Assembly: GCF_001270065.2 (NCBI RefSeq)
Contig: NZ_LFYT02000019.1
Location: forward strand, 19,342-83,341
DNA from: Limnohabitans planktonicus II-D5
Lineage (GTDB): Bacteria > Pseudomonadota > Gammaproteobacteria > Burkholderiales > Burkholderiaceae_C
Direction: 5' to 3'
DNA length: 64,000 nt
Made by a program: the position numbers and the translations under genes. Position 1 is the first letter of the stretch. Each line of letters begins with the position of its first letter. Of the stretch, positions 44,259 to 53,749 are shown one piece after another. Below the pieces are notes generated by a model. That model was not told the origin of the DNA. It saw only the letters and a program-made list of their open reading frames with translations, and made no database searches.

Positions 44259-45209
44259 ATGAATGACCATGATCTCTCTGACGCTACAGAAGACAGCCTG
44301 TATACCCAGCAGCAACGCCAGTCTGCCGCGAGGCGCAGCACCTGGGTGAGTGTCGCCATCAATGTGCTGTTGTCCAGTTTGCAGGTGGGGGTGGGCATTT
44401 TTTCAAAATCACAGGCCTTGATTGCCGATGGCCTGCACTCCCTGTCGGATCTGGTGTCGGATTTTGTGGTGTTGATGGCAGGCCGCCACAGCCAGAAAGA
44501 TGCAGACGACATGCATCCCTACGGGCACCACCGGTTTGAAACGGCGGCCTCCATGGTGCTCGGTCTTTTGTTGTTGGCGGTAGGCGTGGGCATGCTGTGG
44601 TCGGCTTTTGTCAAATTGCAGTCACCACATTCGGTTGAAAAAGTGCATGTGACGGCCTTGTGGGTGGCTGGGGCTGCTCTGGTGTCCAAGGAACTCCTGT
44701 TTCGATACATGCTCGCTGTGGCCAAACAGGTCAAATCCAGCATGCTGGTGGCCAATGCCTGGCATGCGCGCTCTGACGCGGCATCTTCATTGGTGGTGGG
44801 TGTGGGCATCGTGGGCAATTTGCTGGGCTATCCGATCCTCGACCCGATTGCCGCATTGGTCGTGGGCTTGATGGTGACTCGCATGGGCTGGGGCTTCACC
44901 TGGGATGCTTTGCATGACTTGATGGACCGTGCGGTCGATGAGGCTGAAGTCCAGGCCATTCATGACACTCTGCTGAACACCCCGGGTGTGCGTGGCGTAC
45001 ACGATGTGCGCACGCGCAAGATGGGCGACATGATTGTGGTCGATGCCCATCTTGAAGTGGACGCGCTGCAGACGGTGGAAGCTGGGCATGACATCACTGT
45101 CCAAGCGCGCAGCCGGGTCATGCAGCGTCACCGCGTGTTGAGCCTGTTGACCCACCTGGACCCCTGGAAAAAACCGGATCTGGACCACGAACGGGTGCCG
45201 CGCAAATGA
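44259..45209 (+). CDS. Cation diffusion facilitator (CDF) transporter
   Basis: A 316-residue inner-membrane divalent-cation efflux protein with six helices. The metal site motif is ADGLHSLSDLVSDF in helix 2, HPYGHHRFE follows, and the partner helix-5 motif is ARSDAASSLVVG. The C-terminal cytoplasmic domain (VRGVHDVRTRKMGDMIVVDAHLEVD) is typical. The frame opens at a GTG at 44202, but the ATG at 44259 fits the family better. The metal is unknown; placement within the polyphosphate region fits metal-polyphosphate homeostasis, an inference. Confidence 0.86.
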   Translation: MNDHDLSDATEDSLYTQQQRQSAARRSTWVSVAINVLLSSLQVGVGIFSKSQALIADGLHSLSDLVSDFVVLMAGRHSQKDADDMHPYGHHRFETAASMVLGLLLLAVGVGMLWSAFVKLQSPHSVEKVHVTALWVAGAALVSKELLFRYMLAVAKQVKSSMLVANAWHARSDAASSLVVGVGIVGNLLGYPILDPIAALVVGLMVTRMGWGFTWDALHDLMDRAVDEAEVQAIHDTLLNTPGVRGVHDVRTRKMGDMIVVDAHLEVDALQTVEAGHDITVQARSRVMQRHRVLSLLTHLDPWKKPDLDHERVPRK

Positions 45210-45320
45210 TCTTCGGACCGCTGTGAGCTTCAACCCAGAACCCTTGATCAGGACATCGACCCTTGGTTACAGCAGGGGTTTGCCGGGTGTTGGCTGAGCC
45301 GTGTGCTCTTGTGAAGCCAG

Positions 45321-46160
45321 TCAATGTTTTTCAAGCAGAGCCACCAAACCCGGGTATCGGTTCAGCTGAGTGATCAGTTCCAGTGCGATGGATTGATCAC
45401 GCTGCACCCCCAGCTCCACCTGCCATTTTTGAGCGCGCTCGTGAAACCTTCGCGCCGATGCGCGAGGAACCCAGGCCTTGAGGTTTTCAATCGCATAGCG
45501 TTGTTGTTTGGCCAAAATACGCAGCCGGTGCTGGCGCGCTAAATCACTGGAATTCGCCCCATTTTTCAGCTTCTTGTTCCAGCCTTGCAAGCGTTTGAAA
45601 ATCCATTGTGAGAAGTTCTTTTGATCCAAGGTGAAGTTTTTGGGGGTCGGCTGTGTTGAAAGTTGGGCAATCCAATGCGCCATGTTCAGCAGCATGAGCG
45701 TGGTTTCAGGTTCCCGAGCCTTTGCCTTGACAGCATTCAGTGCGTGTGTGCGAGCAACTTGTAGGTCCCGGGTCATGTCCGTCCATTCAGATAAGGGCAT
45801 GGCCTGTTCGGCGGGCCATGCGGCCAGACAAGCTGGCAAAGTGCTGTCCAGCGCCACATCCAGGTTCCTCAAGTGATCGGTTGCCCGGATCAAGGGTTTC
45901 AGAGGGCGCAAGGGCGCAGGGCAATAGCCTTTCAACAGGGGTTTGAAAAACTTCAGACTGCTTTGAAGTCGCCTCCAGCCGATGCGTGCCTGATGCGTGA
46001 TTTCTGTGTCGTGACGGGTTCCCAGGGCGCACACATTGAGGGCCAGGTGCATGAAGTTTTCCAGCAAGATGGCCGCCATGATGTTTGGGATGCTTTGTCC
46101 ATCCACACGGGTGACGGGGTGTGCAATGTGTGCGATGGACGTGACGACTTGGGTGGGCAT
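45321..46160 (-). CDS. CHAD-domain protein
   Basis: A 279-residue CHAD (conserved histidine alpha-helical) protein. Helical repeats carry conserved His/Arg/Lys surfaces: DTEITHQARIGWRRLQSSLKFFKP, RATDHLRNLDVALD, RQHRLRILAKQQRYAIENLKAW. CHAD domains bind polyphosphate granules in vivo; this is family knowledge. The gene begins six bases after the ppk2 stop, so it belongs to the MgtC-like/ppk2/CHAD operon. A separate CYTH protein (28.2 kb) supplies the domain that often precedes CHAD. Confidence 0.85.
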   Translation of the reverse strand: MPTQVVTSIAHIAHPVTRVDGQSIPNIMAAILLENFMHLALNVCALGTRHDTEITHQARIGWRRLQSSLKFFKPLLKGYCPAPLRPLKPLIRATDHLRNLDVALDSTLPACLAAWPAEQAMPLSEWTDMTRDLQVARTHALNAVKAKAREPETTLMLLNMAHWIAQLSTQPTPKNFTLDQKNFSQWIFKRLQGWNKKLKNGANSSDLARQHRLRILAKQQRYAIENLKAWVPRASARRFHERAQKWQVELGVQRDQSIALELITQLNRYPGLVALLEKH

Positions 46161-46166
46161 GGCCGA

Positions 46167-46988
46167 TCAGCGCAAGGTGTAATCCGAGAGCTTGAGTTGG
46201 GGTTGTGGCATGACCAACTTCATGGACTCCAGGGTGTGCACCAGAAGTTCCGAGACAAACAAGTCCCTGTAGGCCTTGGAGTCGGCGGGCACGACATACC
46301 AGGGCGCATGTTCCGTGCTGGTCTCTTGCAGGGCTTGTTCGTAGGCGCGCATGAAGGCATTCCATTTTTTTCTGTCGTCGAAATCAGAGGCTTGCACCTT
46401 CCAGTGTTTCAAGGGGTCATCCATGCGGGCTTGCAGGCGTTTTTTCTGCTCTTGCTTGGAAATGTGCAAATAGCATTTCACGACGGCAATGCCCGCATCG
46501 TGCAACAGACTTTCAAAGTGCCGGATGTGTTCGAGTCGCTGGATGCGAGTGGCTTTGCTGATGTCCCTGTGCACCACGGGCACCAGCACGTCCTCATAGT
46601 GGCTGCGGTTGAAGATGACCATCTCTCCCCATGCTGGCGTTTTGGCATGCACACGCCACAAAAAGTCGTGGCGCAACTCCAGTGCATGCGGCACCCCAAA
46701 GGCTTCGGCCCGCACGCCCAAGGGGCTGACGTGGGTGAACACGCTGCGAATGCAGCCATCCTTGCCGGCCGTGTCCATGCCCTGCAAGATCAGCAGCAAG
46801 CCACGACTTTGGCCAGCGTGCAAGATGGTCTGCAGCCGGTTGAGCTGTTCTGCCAGATCGTGCAGACGCTCAGGCCACTGCGTGCTGTCCTCTTGCGTGA
46901 GCGCATCAGGCGGTGTGGTCGGATAGGCCGATAAATCCATGGTTTTGTCGGGCTTGACCCGGCAGGCGTGCAAATCAATGGGGTTCAT
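46167..46988 (-). CDS. ppk2: Polyphosphate kinase 2, AMP/ADP-phosphorylating type
   Basis: A 273-residue PPK2-family phosphotransferase that uses polyphosphate to phosphorylate nucleotides. The Walker-like loop is LQGMDTAGKDGCIRSVF (about 60-78). Next come HDFLWRVHAKTPAWGEMVIFNRSHYEDVLV (Walker B with Asp) and a final lid region. The HDFLWR and IFNRSHYEDV pattern fits the class that converts AMP or ADP to the next phosphate level (class III). It is followed by the CHAD gene and lies 9 bases after the MgtC-like gene. Confidence 0.88.
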   Translation of the reverse strand: MNPIDLHACRVKPDKTMDLSAYPTTPPDALTQEDSTQWPERLHDLAEQLNRLQTILHAGQSRGLLLILQGMDTAGKDGCIRSVFTHVSPLGVRAEAFGVPHALELRHDFLWRVHAKTPAWGEMVIFNRSHYEDVLVPVVHRDISKATRIQRLEHIRHFESLLHDAGIAVVKCYLHISKQEQKKRLQARMDDPLKHWKVQASDFDDRKKWNAFMRAYEQALQETSTEHAPWYVVPADSKAYRDLFVSELLVHTLESMKLVMPQPQLKLSDYTLR

Positions 46989-46997
46989 GTCGCGCTT

Positions 46998-48278
46998 TCA
47001 AGGAGTCAGGATGGCGTGCAATAGCCAAGGTGTGGCCAGGGTGCCGAGCCAGACGGCTGAAGTCACCAAAAACAGACCCGGCAAAACCCAGGTCGCAAAA
47101 ACGCGGCCACCTGCGGTCATGGCCACGGCCGCTTTGCTCAGCGTGTTGCTGCTGACAGCCAGCAAGATGCCCCACTGAGCTTGAACCAGCGATGCATGCC
47201 CTTGATGCACCAGACTGCTCATGGAGGCCACGCTGGAATGCGCGTCTGCAAACCCTGACACGAAGGCCCCAATCATCATGCCCATGGCACCCAGCCATGT
47301 CTGCAAAGCAGCTGTTAAGAGTGTGACGGACAAAACGACACCGGTCATCAACAAGGTGGTCTTGTGGTCAAAGGCGTGACCTTTGAGGGGCAGTTCTTGG
47401 ACCGCAGCTGCACCCAGAGGGCGCTTGGCGACCCACCAGGCATACAGGCCGGCCGTCGTGATGCCCAAGCCAATCGGCAGCAGCATGTAGGGCAAAAGCG
47501 GTGGCAGCAAGACAGAAACGAGCAAACCCAACTGGAGCATGGTGGAGACCGTTGACAACACCGCGCCCACGGCCGCGGCGTGGGTGGAGGTGGGGAATTC
47601 CCGCGCTGTTTGTCCCATGCTCAAGATGGTGGCGGTGCTCGATACAAATCCGCCAGCAAAGCCCGTCAGGGCCATACCGCTGCCTTGCCCCATGATGCGC
47701 TTGGCCATATAGCCGACAGCGCTGATGCTCATGGCCAGCACCACAAAGCGCGCCAGTTCGTGCAGATTGATCGCTTGAAAGGGACCGATGAACCGGTTGG
47801 GTGCCAGTGGCAACAAGATCATGGCGGCAGCCAAAAAGACCACCACGTCTTGCAGTTCCTGTTCGGTGATGACTTGGCGAACAAATTGGTGCATGCGCTC
47901 GCGTGCAGCCAGCAATGCGGTCAAAACAATGCCCAAAATGGCTGCCAATCCAGGCTCTTGCACCGACAGCGCGCCCAAAAGGCAGGTCAGCAAAATGGCG
48001 GTTTCGGATGTCAAGCCGGGGTCATGACTGCTCGATTGTTGGTACGACACCAGGGTCAATCCCCCCAAAATCAGCAGCAAAGCGCTCAACAAACCGGAAG
48101 AGTCGATGCTTTGCGCGACGAAACCGCACAAGGCTGCGATGGCAAAGGTGCGAATGCCTGCGGCGCGGCGATGGGGGCCTTCGCCTTTGCGCCGCTCACG
48201 GTCGGCACCCACCAGCAACCCGATGCCCAAGGCCACGGACAGCTTGAACAGCACGGCCGAATCTATGGAAGTGAGCAT
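46998..48278 (-). CDS. MgtC/SapB and DUF4010 membrane protein
   Basis: A 426-residue inner-membrane protein. The N-terminal MgtC/SapB domain (LVGADRERRKGEGPHRRAAGIRTFAIAALCGFVA) is joined to a DUF4010 domain of about ten further helices. In enterobacteria MgtC links magnesium, ATP synthase and phosphate homeostasis; this full-length fusion is common in environmental proteobacteria but uncharacterised. It is the first gene of the operon with ppk2 and the CHAD gene and is divergent from pstS. Confidence 0.82.
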   Translation of the reverse strand: MLTSIDSAVLFKLSVALGIGLLVGADRERRKGEGPHRRAAGIRTFAIAALCGFVAQSIDSSGLLSALLLILGGLTLVSYQQSSSHDPGLTSETAILLTCLLGALSVQEPGLAAILGIVLTALLAARERMHQFVRQVITEQELQDVVVFLAAAMILLPLAPNRFIGPFQAINLHELARFVVLAMSISAVGYMAKRIMGQGSGMALTGFAGGFVSSTATILSMGQTAREFPTSTHAAAVGAVLSTVSTMLQLGLLVSVLLPPLLPYMLLPIGLGITTAGLYAWWVAKRPLGAAAVQELPLKGHAFDHKTTLLMTGVVLSVTLLTAALQTWLGAMGMMIGAFVSGFADAHSSVASMSSLVHQGHASLVQAQWGILLAVSSNTLSKAAVAMTAGGRVFATWVLPGLFLVTSAVWLGTLATPWLLHAILTP

Positions 48279-48432
48279 GTGCTTTTTGCAACCTGTTGTG
48301 CTTGTCAGGACTCACTGTAGGGCTTGGGGCCTGCCTGGGCTTGATGTGAGGCAAGCATCGGGCAGATAGGGGCACCGAAAAGGTGAGAAGTAGCACCCAA
48401 ATAACGAAAAAAAGTGATCCTCATCACACTGC

Positions 48433-48465
48433 TGTCTGATAATTGACACGATATTGTCACAATCG
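48433..48465 (+). promoter_or_regulatory. Pho box array upstream of pstS
   Basis: TGTCTG (48433), TGACAC (48444) and TGTCAC (48455) sit at exact 11-bp steps. A -10-like TACATT follows at 48471-48476. The array lies about 85 bases before pstS, within the 272-base divergent region shared with the MgtC-like gene. Confidence 0.75.
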
Positions 48466-48550
48466 GGTCTTACATTCGAAACAGTTTCCCCGCCAAAGCA
48501 AGTGTTCAGGATGAGCCTGAATCCCTAGCAAATTTGAACCAGGAGTTGAC

Positions 48551-49570
48551 ATGTTGAAAATGAAATCACTGATCGCGGCCATTGGCCTGGGTGTTGTCTC
48601 AGCGACCACTTGGGCCGCCGACATCACTGGCGCTGGCGCCACTTTCCCTTACCCCATCTACGCCAAATGGGCCGAGGCCTACAAAAAAGAAACCGGCATT
48701 GGTTTGAATTACCAATCCATTGGATCGTCAGGCGGCATTCGCCAGATCCGTGCCAAAACGGTGACTTTTGGTGCCACTGATGCACCTGTCCCTGGGGCTG
48801 ACCTCGACAAAGACGGCATGGTTCAGTTTCCAGCCATCATTGGCGGCACAGTGCCTGTGGTGAATCTGGAAGGCTTCAAGCCAGGCGAGTTGCGCATCAC
48901 CGGCCCCGTCATGGCCGAAATGTTCATGGGCAAGATCAGCAAGTGGAACGATCCCAAGTTTGCCGCCTTGAATCCAGGTAAAAAACTGCCAGACCAAGCC
49001 ATCACGGTGGTGCACCGCGCTGACGGCTCGGGCACAACTTTCAACTGGACCGATTACCTGACAGCGATCAGCAAAGAGTGGGCTGACACCGTGGGCAAGG
49101 GCGCTGCCGTCAAGTGGCCTGCGGCTTCGTCTGTGGGTGGCAAGGGCAACGAAGGTGTTGCAGCCAACGTGAGCCGCGTCAAGGGTGCCATTGGTTACGT
49201 GGAATACGCCTACGTCAAGAAAAACAACATGAATTTCTTGCAGCTGCAAAATGCCGACGGCAAGTATGTGAGCCCCGATGATTTGACTTTTGCTGCAGCG
49301 GCTGCGGGTGCTGACTGGTTCAGCGTGCCTGGCATGGGCGTGTCGATGGTGAATGCCAAGGGTGCCAACGCCTGGCCTGTGAGCACGGCTTCATTCATCG
49401 TGATGTACAAAGAGCCTACCGACAAAGCTTTGTCCAAAGATGCGCTCAAGTTCTTTGACTGGGCTTTTGCCAAAGGCAAAAACATGGCGGCCGAGTTGGA
49501 CTATGTGGCTTTGCCTGATGCATTGACCAAGCAGATCCGCGAGCGTGTCTGGACACAAATCAAGAACTGA
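48551..49570 (+). CDS. pstS: Phosphate ABC transporter substrate-binding protein PstS
   Basis: A 339-residue periplasmic high-affinity phosphate-binding protein. A signal peptide (about 1-23, ending TTWAA) precedes GAGATFPYPIYAKWAEAYK. The phosphate-coordinating loops are recognisable: IGSSGGIRQIRA, VTFGATDAPV, and the conserved HRADGSGTTFNWTDYL. Full length. It is the first gene of pstSCAB-phoU-phoBR. A strong hairpin between pstS and pstC probably lowers expression of the membrane part. Confidence 0.95.
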   Translation: MLKMKSLIAAIGLGVVSATTWAADITGAGATFPYPIYAKWAEAYKKETGIGLNYQSIGSSGGIRQIRAKTVTFGATDAPVPGADLDKDGMVQFPAIIGGTVPVVNLEGFKPGELRITGPVMAEMFMGKISKWNDPKFAALNPGKKLPDQAITVVHRADGSGTTFNWTDYLTAISKEWADTVGKGAAVKWPAASSVGGKGNEGVAANVSRVKGAIGYVEYAYVKKNNMNFLQLQNADGKYVSPDDLTFAAAAAGADWFSVPGMGVSMVNAKGANAWPVSTASFIVMYKEPTDKALSKDALKFFDWAFAKGKNMAAELDYVALPDALTKQIRERVWTQIKN

Positions 49571-49608
49571 TGCTTGCAGGTGCAGTCTCTGACGGCACCT
49601 GACCCACA

Positions 49609-49638
49609 ATGCCCCGACATCCACAGATGCCGGGGCAT
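49609..49638 (+). terminator. Hairpin between pstS and pstC (attenuator-like)
   Basis: Stem ATGCCCCG/CGGGGCAT, then CATC/GATG around a CACA loop, with a single A-C mismatch: about 12 paired bases. CTTCTTG follows, without a long T run. It sits between pstS and pstC, where partial termination or mRNA protection is known to give more PstS than PstCAB. Confidence 0.7.
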
Positions 49639-49683
49639 CTTCTTGAAAAACAACAACAAGGCTCTAGCCTCTAGGAACACAGC

Positions 49684-50670
49684 ATGAACACGATGGCCGT
49701 GGCAAACAGTGCGACTTCAACCAACATGATGGCAGTCGTCAAGCGCCAAAGAATCCAGGATTTTTTCTTTCACAAGATCACTTTGGGCTTTTCCCTTTTG
49801 GTTTTGCTTGCTTTGATGGGCATCATTGTTTCTTTGATCATCAACGCCTGGCCCGCATTTGCCAAGTTTGGTGTTGGCTTTATCTGGCGTGTGGAGTGGG
49901 ACATCATCAACGGTGAATTCGGTGCCGCGATTGCGATTTTTGGCACCGTGGTCAGTGCGCTGATTGCGCTGGTGATTGCTGTGCCTTTGTCATTTGGCAT
50001 TGCCCTGTTCCTGACGGAAACCTGCCCGACGGCTTTGCGCCGTCCACTGGGCACAGCCATTGAATTGCTGGCGGCAGTGCCATCCATCATTTACGGCATG
50101 TTTGGCTTGTTCATTTTTGCACCGCTGTTTGCCGAATACGGTCAGCCTGCGCTGCAGTCCACCCTCGGTCAAATGCCTTTGATCGGTCCGTTTTTTGGGG
50201 GGGCCATGAACGGTATCGGCATTTTGGCTGCGGGCATCATCTTGGCTTTCATGATTTTGCCCTTCATCGCCGCCGTGATGCGTGATGTGTTCGAGATCGT
50301 GCCACCCATCCTGCGTGAATCCGCTTATGGCCTGGGCTGCACCACCTGGGAGGTGGTTCGCCACATTGTGTTGCCCTACACCCAAAAAGGCGTGATCGGC
50401 GGCATCATGCTGGGCATGGGGCGCGCCTTGGGGGAGACCATGGCCGTGACCTTTGTGATCGGCAATTCGCAGCGCATCAGCGCTTCACTGTTTTCACCGG
50501 GAACATCCATCGCCTCCACGCTGGCCAATGAGTTTGGTGAGGCCGATGATTTCCATTTAAGTACCCTGTTTGCGCTGGGCTTTTTGCTGTTCGTGATCAC
50601 TTTTGTGGTGTTGGCCGCCGCCAAAATCATGATCAACCGTTCAGAAAAAGCCAAAGGCACCAAGACCTGA
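49684..50670 (+). CDS. pstC: Phosphate ABC transporter permease PstC
   Basis: A 328-residue inner-membrane permease with six helices. Landmarks are the periplasmic loop ([22 protein letters not shown]), the EAA loop of ABC permeases ([31 protein letters not shown]) and [13 protein letters not shown]. It pairs with PstA to form the channel driven by PstB. It lies 113 bases downstream of pstS and 13 bases before pstA. Confidence 0.94.
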   Translation: MNTMAVANSATSTNMMAVVKRQRIQDFFFHKITLGFSLLVLLALMGIIVSLIINAWPAFAKFGVGFIWRVEWDIINGEFGAAIAIFGTVVSALIALVIAVPLSFGIALFLTETCPTALRRPLGTAIELLAAVPSIIYGMFGLFIFAPLFAEYGQPALQSTLGQMPLIGPFFGGAMNGIGILAAGIILAFMILPFIAAVMRDVFEIVPPILRESAYGLGCTTWEVVRHIVLPYTQKGVIGGIMLGMGRALGETMAVTFVIGNSQRISASLFSPGTSIASTLANEFGEADDFHLSTLFALGFLLFVITFVVLAAAKIMINRSEKAKGTKT

Positions 50671-50683
50671 AAGGCATGACCCA

Positions 50684-51532
50684 ATGAATCTCAAGCTTTA
50701 CGCCCGACGCAAGCGCTTCAACCAAATTGGACTGACTTTGTCCATGCTGGCCATGATCCTTGGCTTGTTTGTCCTCTTATGGATTTTGTTCATTCTGTTC
50801 AAAAATGGCCTTTCAGCCATCAACTGGGCCATGTTCACCGAATCCACACCCGCACCCGGCTCAGAAGGTGGTGGCTTGGCCAACGCCATTGTGGGCAGTT
50901 TCATGATGGTCCTGGTCACTGCACTCGTGAGCACGCCGATTGGCATTTTTGCCGGTGTCTACCTGGCTGAATATGGCGACCAGAGCAAGACGGCCGAGTT
51001 GACCCGTTTTGTGACCGACATCATGTTGTCAGCACCCTCCATTGTGCTGGGCCTTTTTGTGTATGCCATTTTGGTGGCTCAGGTCAAACATTTTTCGGGC
51101 TGGGCGGGTTCCTTGGCCTTGGCGCTGATCGCCATTCCTGTGGTGGTGCGTACCACTGAAAACATGTTGCGTCTGGTGCCCGGTTCATTGCGTGAGGCAG
51201 CTTTTGCACTGGGTGCGCCCCGTTGGAAGGTGGCCACCTTTGTCACCCTGCGGGCCGCAAAAGCAGGTGTCATGACAGGTCTGCTTTTGGCACTGGCCCG
51301 CATCAGTGGTGAAACCGCACCGCTGCTTTTCACAGCGCTGAACAACCAGTTCTTCTCATGGGACATGAATTCCCCCATGGCCAATTTGCCCGTGGTGATT
51401 TTCCAATTCGCCATGAGTCCCTATGACAACTGGGTCCGACTTGCCTGGGGTGGCGCATTGCTGATCACCCTGACGGTGCTGGTCCTGAATATTTTGGCTC
51501 GCGTCTTCTTCCGCGAAAAAGTCAAAGCCTGA
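50684..51532 (+). CDS. pstA: Phosphate ABC transporter permease PstA
   Basis: A 282-residue permease, partner of PstC. The EAA loop reads [35 protein letters not shown]. Helices are visible across the protein ([17 protein letters not shown] near the start), and the family segment [14 protein letters not shown] is present. It has a short cytoplasmic N-terminus. It is in operon with pstC and pstB. Confidence 0.93.
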   Translation: MNLKLYARRKRFNQIGLTLSMLAMILGLFVLLWILFILFKNGLSAINWAMFTESTPAPGSEGGGLANAIVGSFMMVLVTALVSTPIGIFAGVYLAEYGDQSKTAELTRFVTDIMLSAPSIVLGLFVYAILVAQVKHFSGWAGSLALALIAIPVVVRTTENMLRLVPGSLREAAFALGAPRWKVATFVTLRAAKAGVMTGLLLALARISGETAPLLFTALNNQFFSWDMNSPMANLPVVIFQFAMSPYDNWVRLAWGGALLITLTVLVLNILARVFFREKVKA

Positions 51533-51551
51533 ATGATCGACAAGGTTCAAT

Positions 51552-52331
51552 ATGCCAAACACCTCCTCACTTCCTTTGAAAAATGCGATTGAAATTCGCA
51601 ACCTCAATTTCTTTTACGGAACCTTCAAGGGGCTTAAAAACGTCAACCTTGACATTGCCGAAAACAAAGTCACGGCCTTCATCGGTCCCTCAGGCTGCGG
51701 CAAGTCCACATTGCTGCGCACGCTCAACCGCATGTACAGCCTGTACCCCGGTCAGCGCGCCGAGGGCGAGATCAATTTTTATGGTCAAAACATTCTGGAT
51801 TCCCGGCAGGATTTGAACTTGCTTCGCGCCCAGGTTGGCATGGTTTTTCAAAAGCCCACACCATTTCCCATGTCCATCTACGACAACATCGCATTTGGTA
51901 TTCGTTTGTATGAAAACCTTGGCCGTGCTGACATGGACGAGCGGGTGGAGTGGGCTTTGAGCAAGGCCGCGATTTGGAACGAAGTCAAAGACAAGCTGGG
52001 CCAAAGCGGTTTGTCGCTGTCCGGGGGGCAACAACAACGTCTGTGCATTGCACGCAGCGTGGCGGTCAAACCTAAGGTCATTTTGCTGGACGAGCCGACT
52101 TCTGCACTTGATCCGATCTCCACAGCCAAGGTTGAAGAACTGGTCAGCGAATTGAAAAAAGACTACACCGTGGCCATCGTCACGCACAACATGCAGCAAG
52201 CTGCGCGTGTGTCTGACTTCACGGCGTACATGTACTTGGGTGAGTTGGTGGAGTTTGGTCAAACCGAACAAATTTTCATGAAACCCGCACGCCAAGAGAC
52301 AGAAGACTACATCACTGGCCGTTTCGGCTGA
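51552..52331 (+). CDS. pstB: Phosphate ABC transporter ATP-binding protein PstB
   Basis: A 259-residue ABC ATPase. The Walker A is GPSGCGKST (45-53). The Q loop is in [17 protein letters not shown], the signature is [15 protein letters not shown], and Walker B is [11 protein letters not shown], with the switch histidine in [13 protein letters not shown]. It drives PstCA and takes part in the PhoR-PhoU signalling complex. Confidence 0.95.
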   Translation: MPNTSSLPLKNAIEIRNLNFFYGTFKGLKNVNLDIAENKVTAFIGPSGCGKSTLLRTLNRMYSLYPGQRAEGEINFYGQNILDSRQDLNLLRAQVGMVFQKPTPFPMSIYDNIAFGIRLYENLGRADMDERVEWALSKAAIWNEVKDKLGQSGLSLSGGQQQRLCIARSVAVKPKVILLDEPTSALDPISTAKVEELVSELKKDYTVAIVTHNMQQAARVSDFTAYMYLGELVEFGQTEQIFMKPARQETEDYITGRFG

Positions 52332-52345
52332 TCAGGAGAAGCACC

Positions 52346-53044
52346 ATGGAAAAACACATTTCAAGCCAATTCGACGCCGACCTGACCAGCGTGTCTTCAC
52401 GCGTGCTGGAATTGGGTGGTCTGGTCGAATCCCAGACACGCCATGCTGTCTATGCGCTGGCCCAGTTCAATTCCGAGGTGGCCAATCAAGTGATTGCCAC
52501 AGAAAAGCAAGTCAATACCCTCGAAGTGGAAATTGACGCAGAGCTGGCTTCGATCATTGCGCGGCGCCAGCCTACAGCGCGTGATTTGCGATTGCTCATG
52601 GCGATCTCCAAAATCACGGGCAACCTCGAGCGTGCGGGTGACGAAGCTGAACGGATCGCGCGCATGGTCAAGCAAATCCTGGAGCAAGGCAGTCCGCGCA
52701 ACTTGCCCTCGTCTGAGTTGCGCATCGCGTCTGATCTGGCCTCCGGATTGATGCGCAAGGCGCTGGATGCGTTTGCGCGTCTGGATGTGAACACCGCTTT
52801 GAGCATCCTCAAAGAAGACGATTTGATCGACGCCGAGTTCAATGGCTTTGTTCGCAAGCTGGTGACTTACATGATGGAAGACCCTCGGACCATCTCGGCC
52901 AGTCTGGACTTGCTCTTTGTGGCCAAAGCCATTGAGCGCATTGGTGACCACGCCAAGAACATTGCCGAGTTTGTGATCTATGTGGTCAAAGGGTCCGATG
53001 TGCGTCACACAGCCCTGACAGAGATTGAAAAAGCGGTGCAATGA
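52346..53044 (+). CDS. phoU: Phosphate-signalling complex protein PhoU
   Basis: A 232-residue double three-helix-bundle protein that relays PstSCAB state to PhoR and represses the Pho regulon when phosphate is plentiful. The two metal-cluster motifs of the family are present: ISKITGNLERAGDEAERIA and AKAIERIGDHAKNIAEFV. It begins 15 bases after pstB and its stop overlaps the phoB start by four bases, so Pi transport and two-component signalling are coupled. Confidence 0.94.
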   Translation: MEKHISSQFDADLTSVSSRVLELGGLVESQTRHAVYALAQFNSEVANQVIATEKQVNTLEVEIDAELASIIARRQPTARDLRLLMAISKITGNLERAGDEAERIARMVKQILEQGSPRNLPSSELRIASDLASGLMRKALDAFARLDVNTALSILKEDDLIDAEFNGFVRKLVTYMMEDPRTISASLDLLFVAKAIERIGDHAKNIAEFVIYVVKGSDVRHTALTEIEKAVQ

Positions 53045-53736
53045 GAAGCCTTCCCCGAATCCTGATTGTTGAAGACGAGCCGCCCATCGCTGAACTGATT
53101 TCGGTGAATTTGCGGCACAACGGATTTCAGCCAGTCTGGGCCATGGACGCCGAATCGGCGCAGCGCGAGCTGGATGAAATTTTGCCCGATGTGATTTTGC
53201 TGGACTGGATGCTGCCCGGCGAAAGCGGGCTGGCGCTGGCAAGGCGGTGGCGTGCAACGCCTCGCACCAAGGCTGTGCCCATTTTGATGTTGACCGCCCG
53301 TGGCGACGAGGCTGACCGGGTGGCGGGCCTGGATGCTGGGGCCGATGACTACATCGTCAAACCCTTTTCGCCGCGTGAATTGCTGGCGCGTATTCGCGCC
53401 GTTTTGCGCAGGCGTGTGCCCGAGTCAGCGGGTGGCATGGTCAAAGTGGCCGATTTGCAACTCGACTGCGACACTTACCGGGTGAGTTGGCAAGACAAAC
53501 CCCTCAAAGTGGGGCCGACCGAGTTCAAGCTCTTGCAGTACCTGATGCGCCACCCCGAACGTGTGCACACCCGGGGCATGTTGCTGGACAAAATCTGGGG
53601 TGATCATGTCTACATCGAAGAGCGCACCGTGGATGTGCATGTCAAACGCTTGCGCGAGTCGCTGGGAGATGCGGGCAGCATGATTGAGACGGTGCGCGGT
53701 GCGGGTTATCGCCTGACAGCCTCACCATCGGCCTGA
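53041..53736 (+). CDS. phoB: Phosphate response regulator PhoB
   Basis: A 231-residue OmpR/PhoB-family response regulator. The receiver domain has the acidic pocket (ED at 11-12), the phospho-acceptor D55 in LLDWMLPG, T85 and K107. The C-terminal winged helix (about 130-231) contains LKVGPTEFKLLQYLMRHPERV and the recognition helix IEERTVDVHVKRLRESL. It binds the Pho boxes catalogued here and activates Pi-starvation genes. It overlaps phoU by four bases. Confidence 0.95.
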   Translation: MRSLPRILIVEDEPPIAELISVNLRHNGFQPVWAMDAESAQRELDEILPDVILLDWMLPGESGLALARRWRATPRTKAVPILMLTARGDEADRVAGLDAGADDYIVKPFSPRELLARIRAVLRRRVPESAGGMVKVADLQLDCDTYRVSWQDKPLKVGPTEFKLLQYLMRHPERVHTRGMLLDKIWGDHVYIEERTVDVHVKRLRESLGDAGSMIETVRGAGYRLTASPSA

Positions 53737-53749
53737 ACTGGACCGTGTC

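Noticed and set aside
48279..48430. A Pho box directed at the MgtC-like gene
   Set aside because: Only one half-site (TGTCAA) is found in that orientation; the array is clearly oriented towards pstS.
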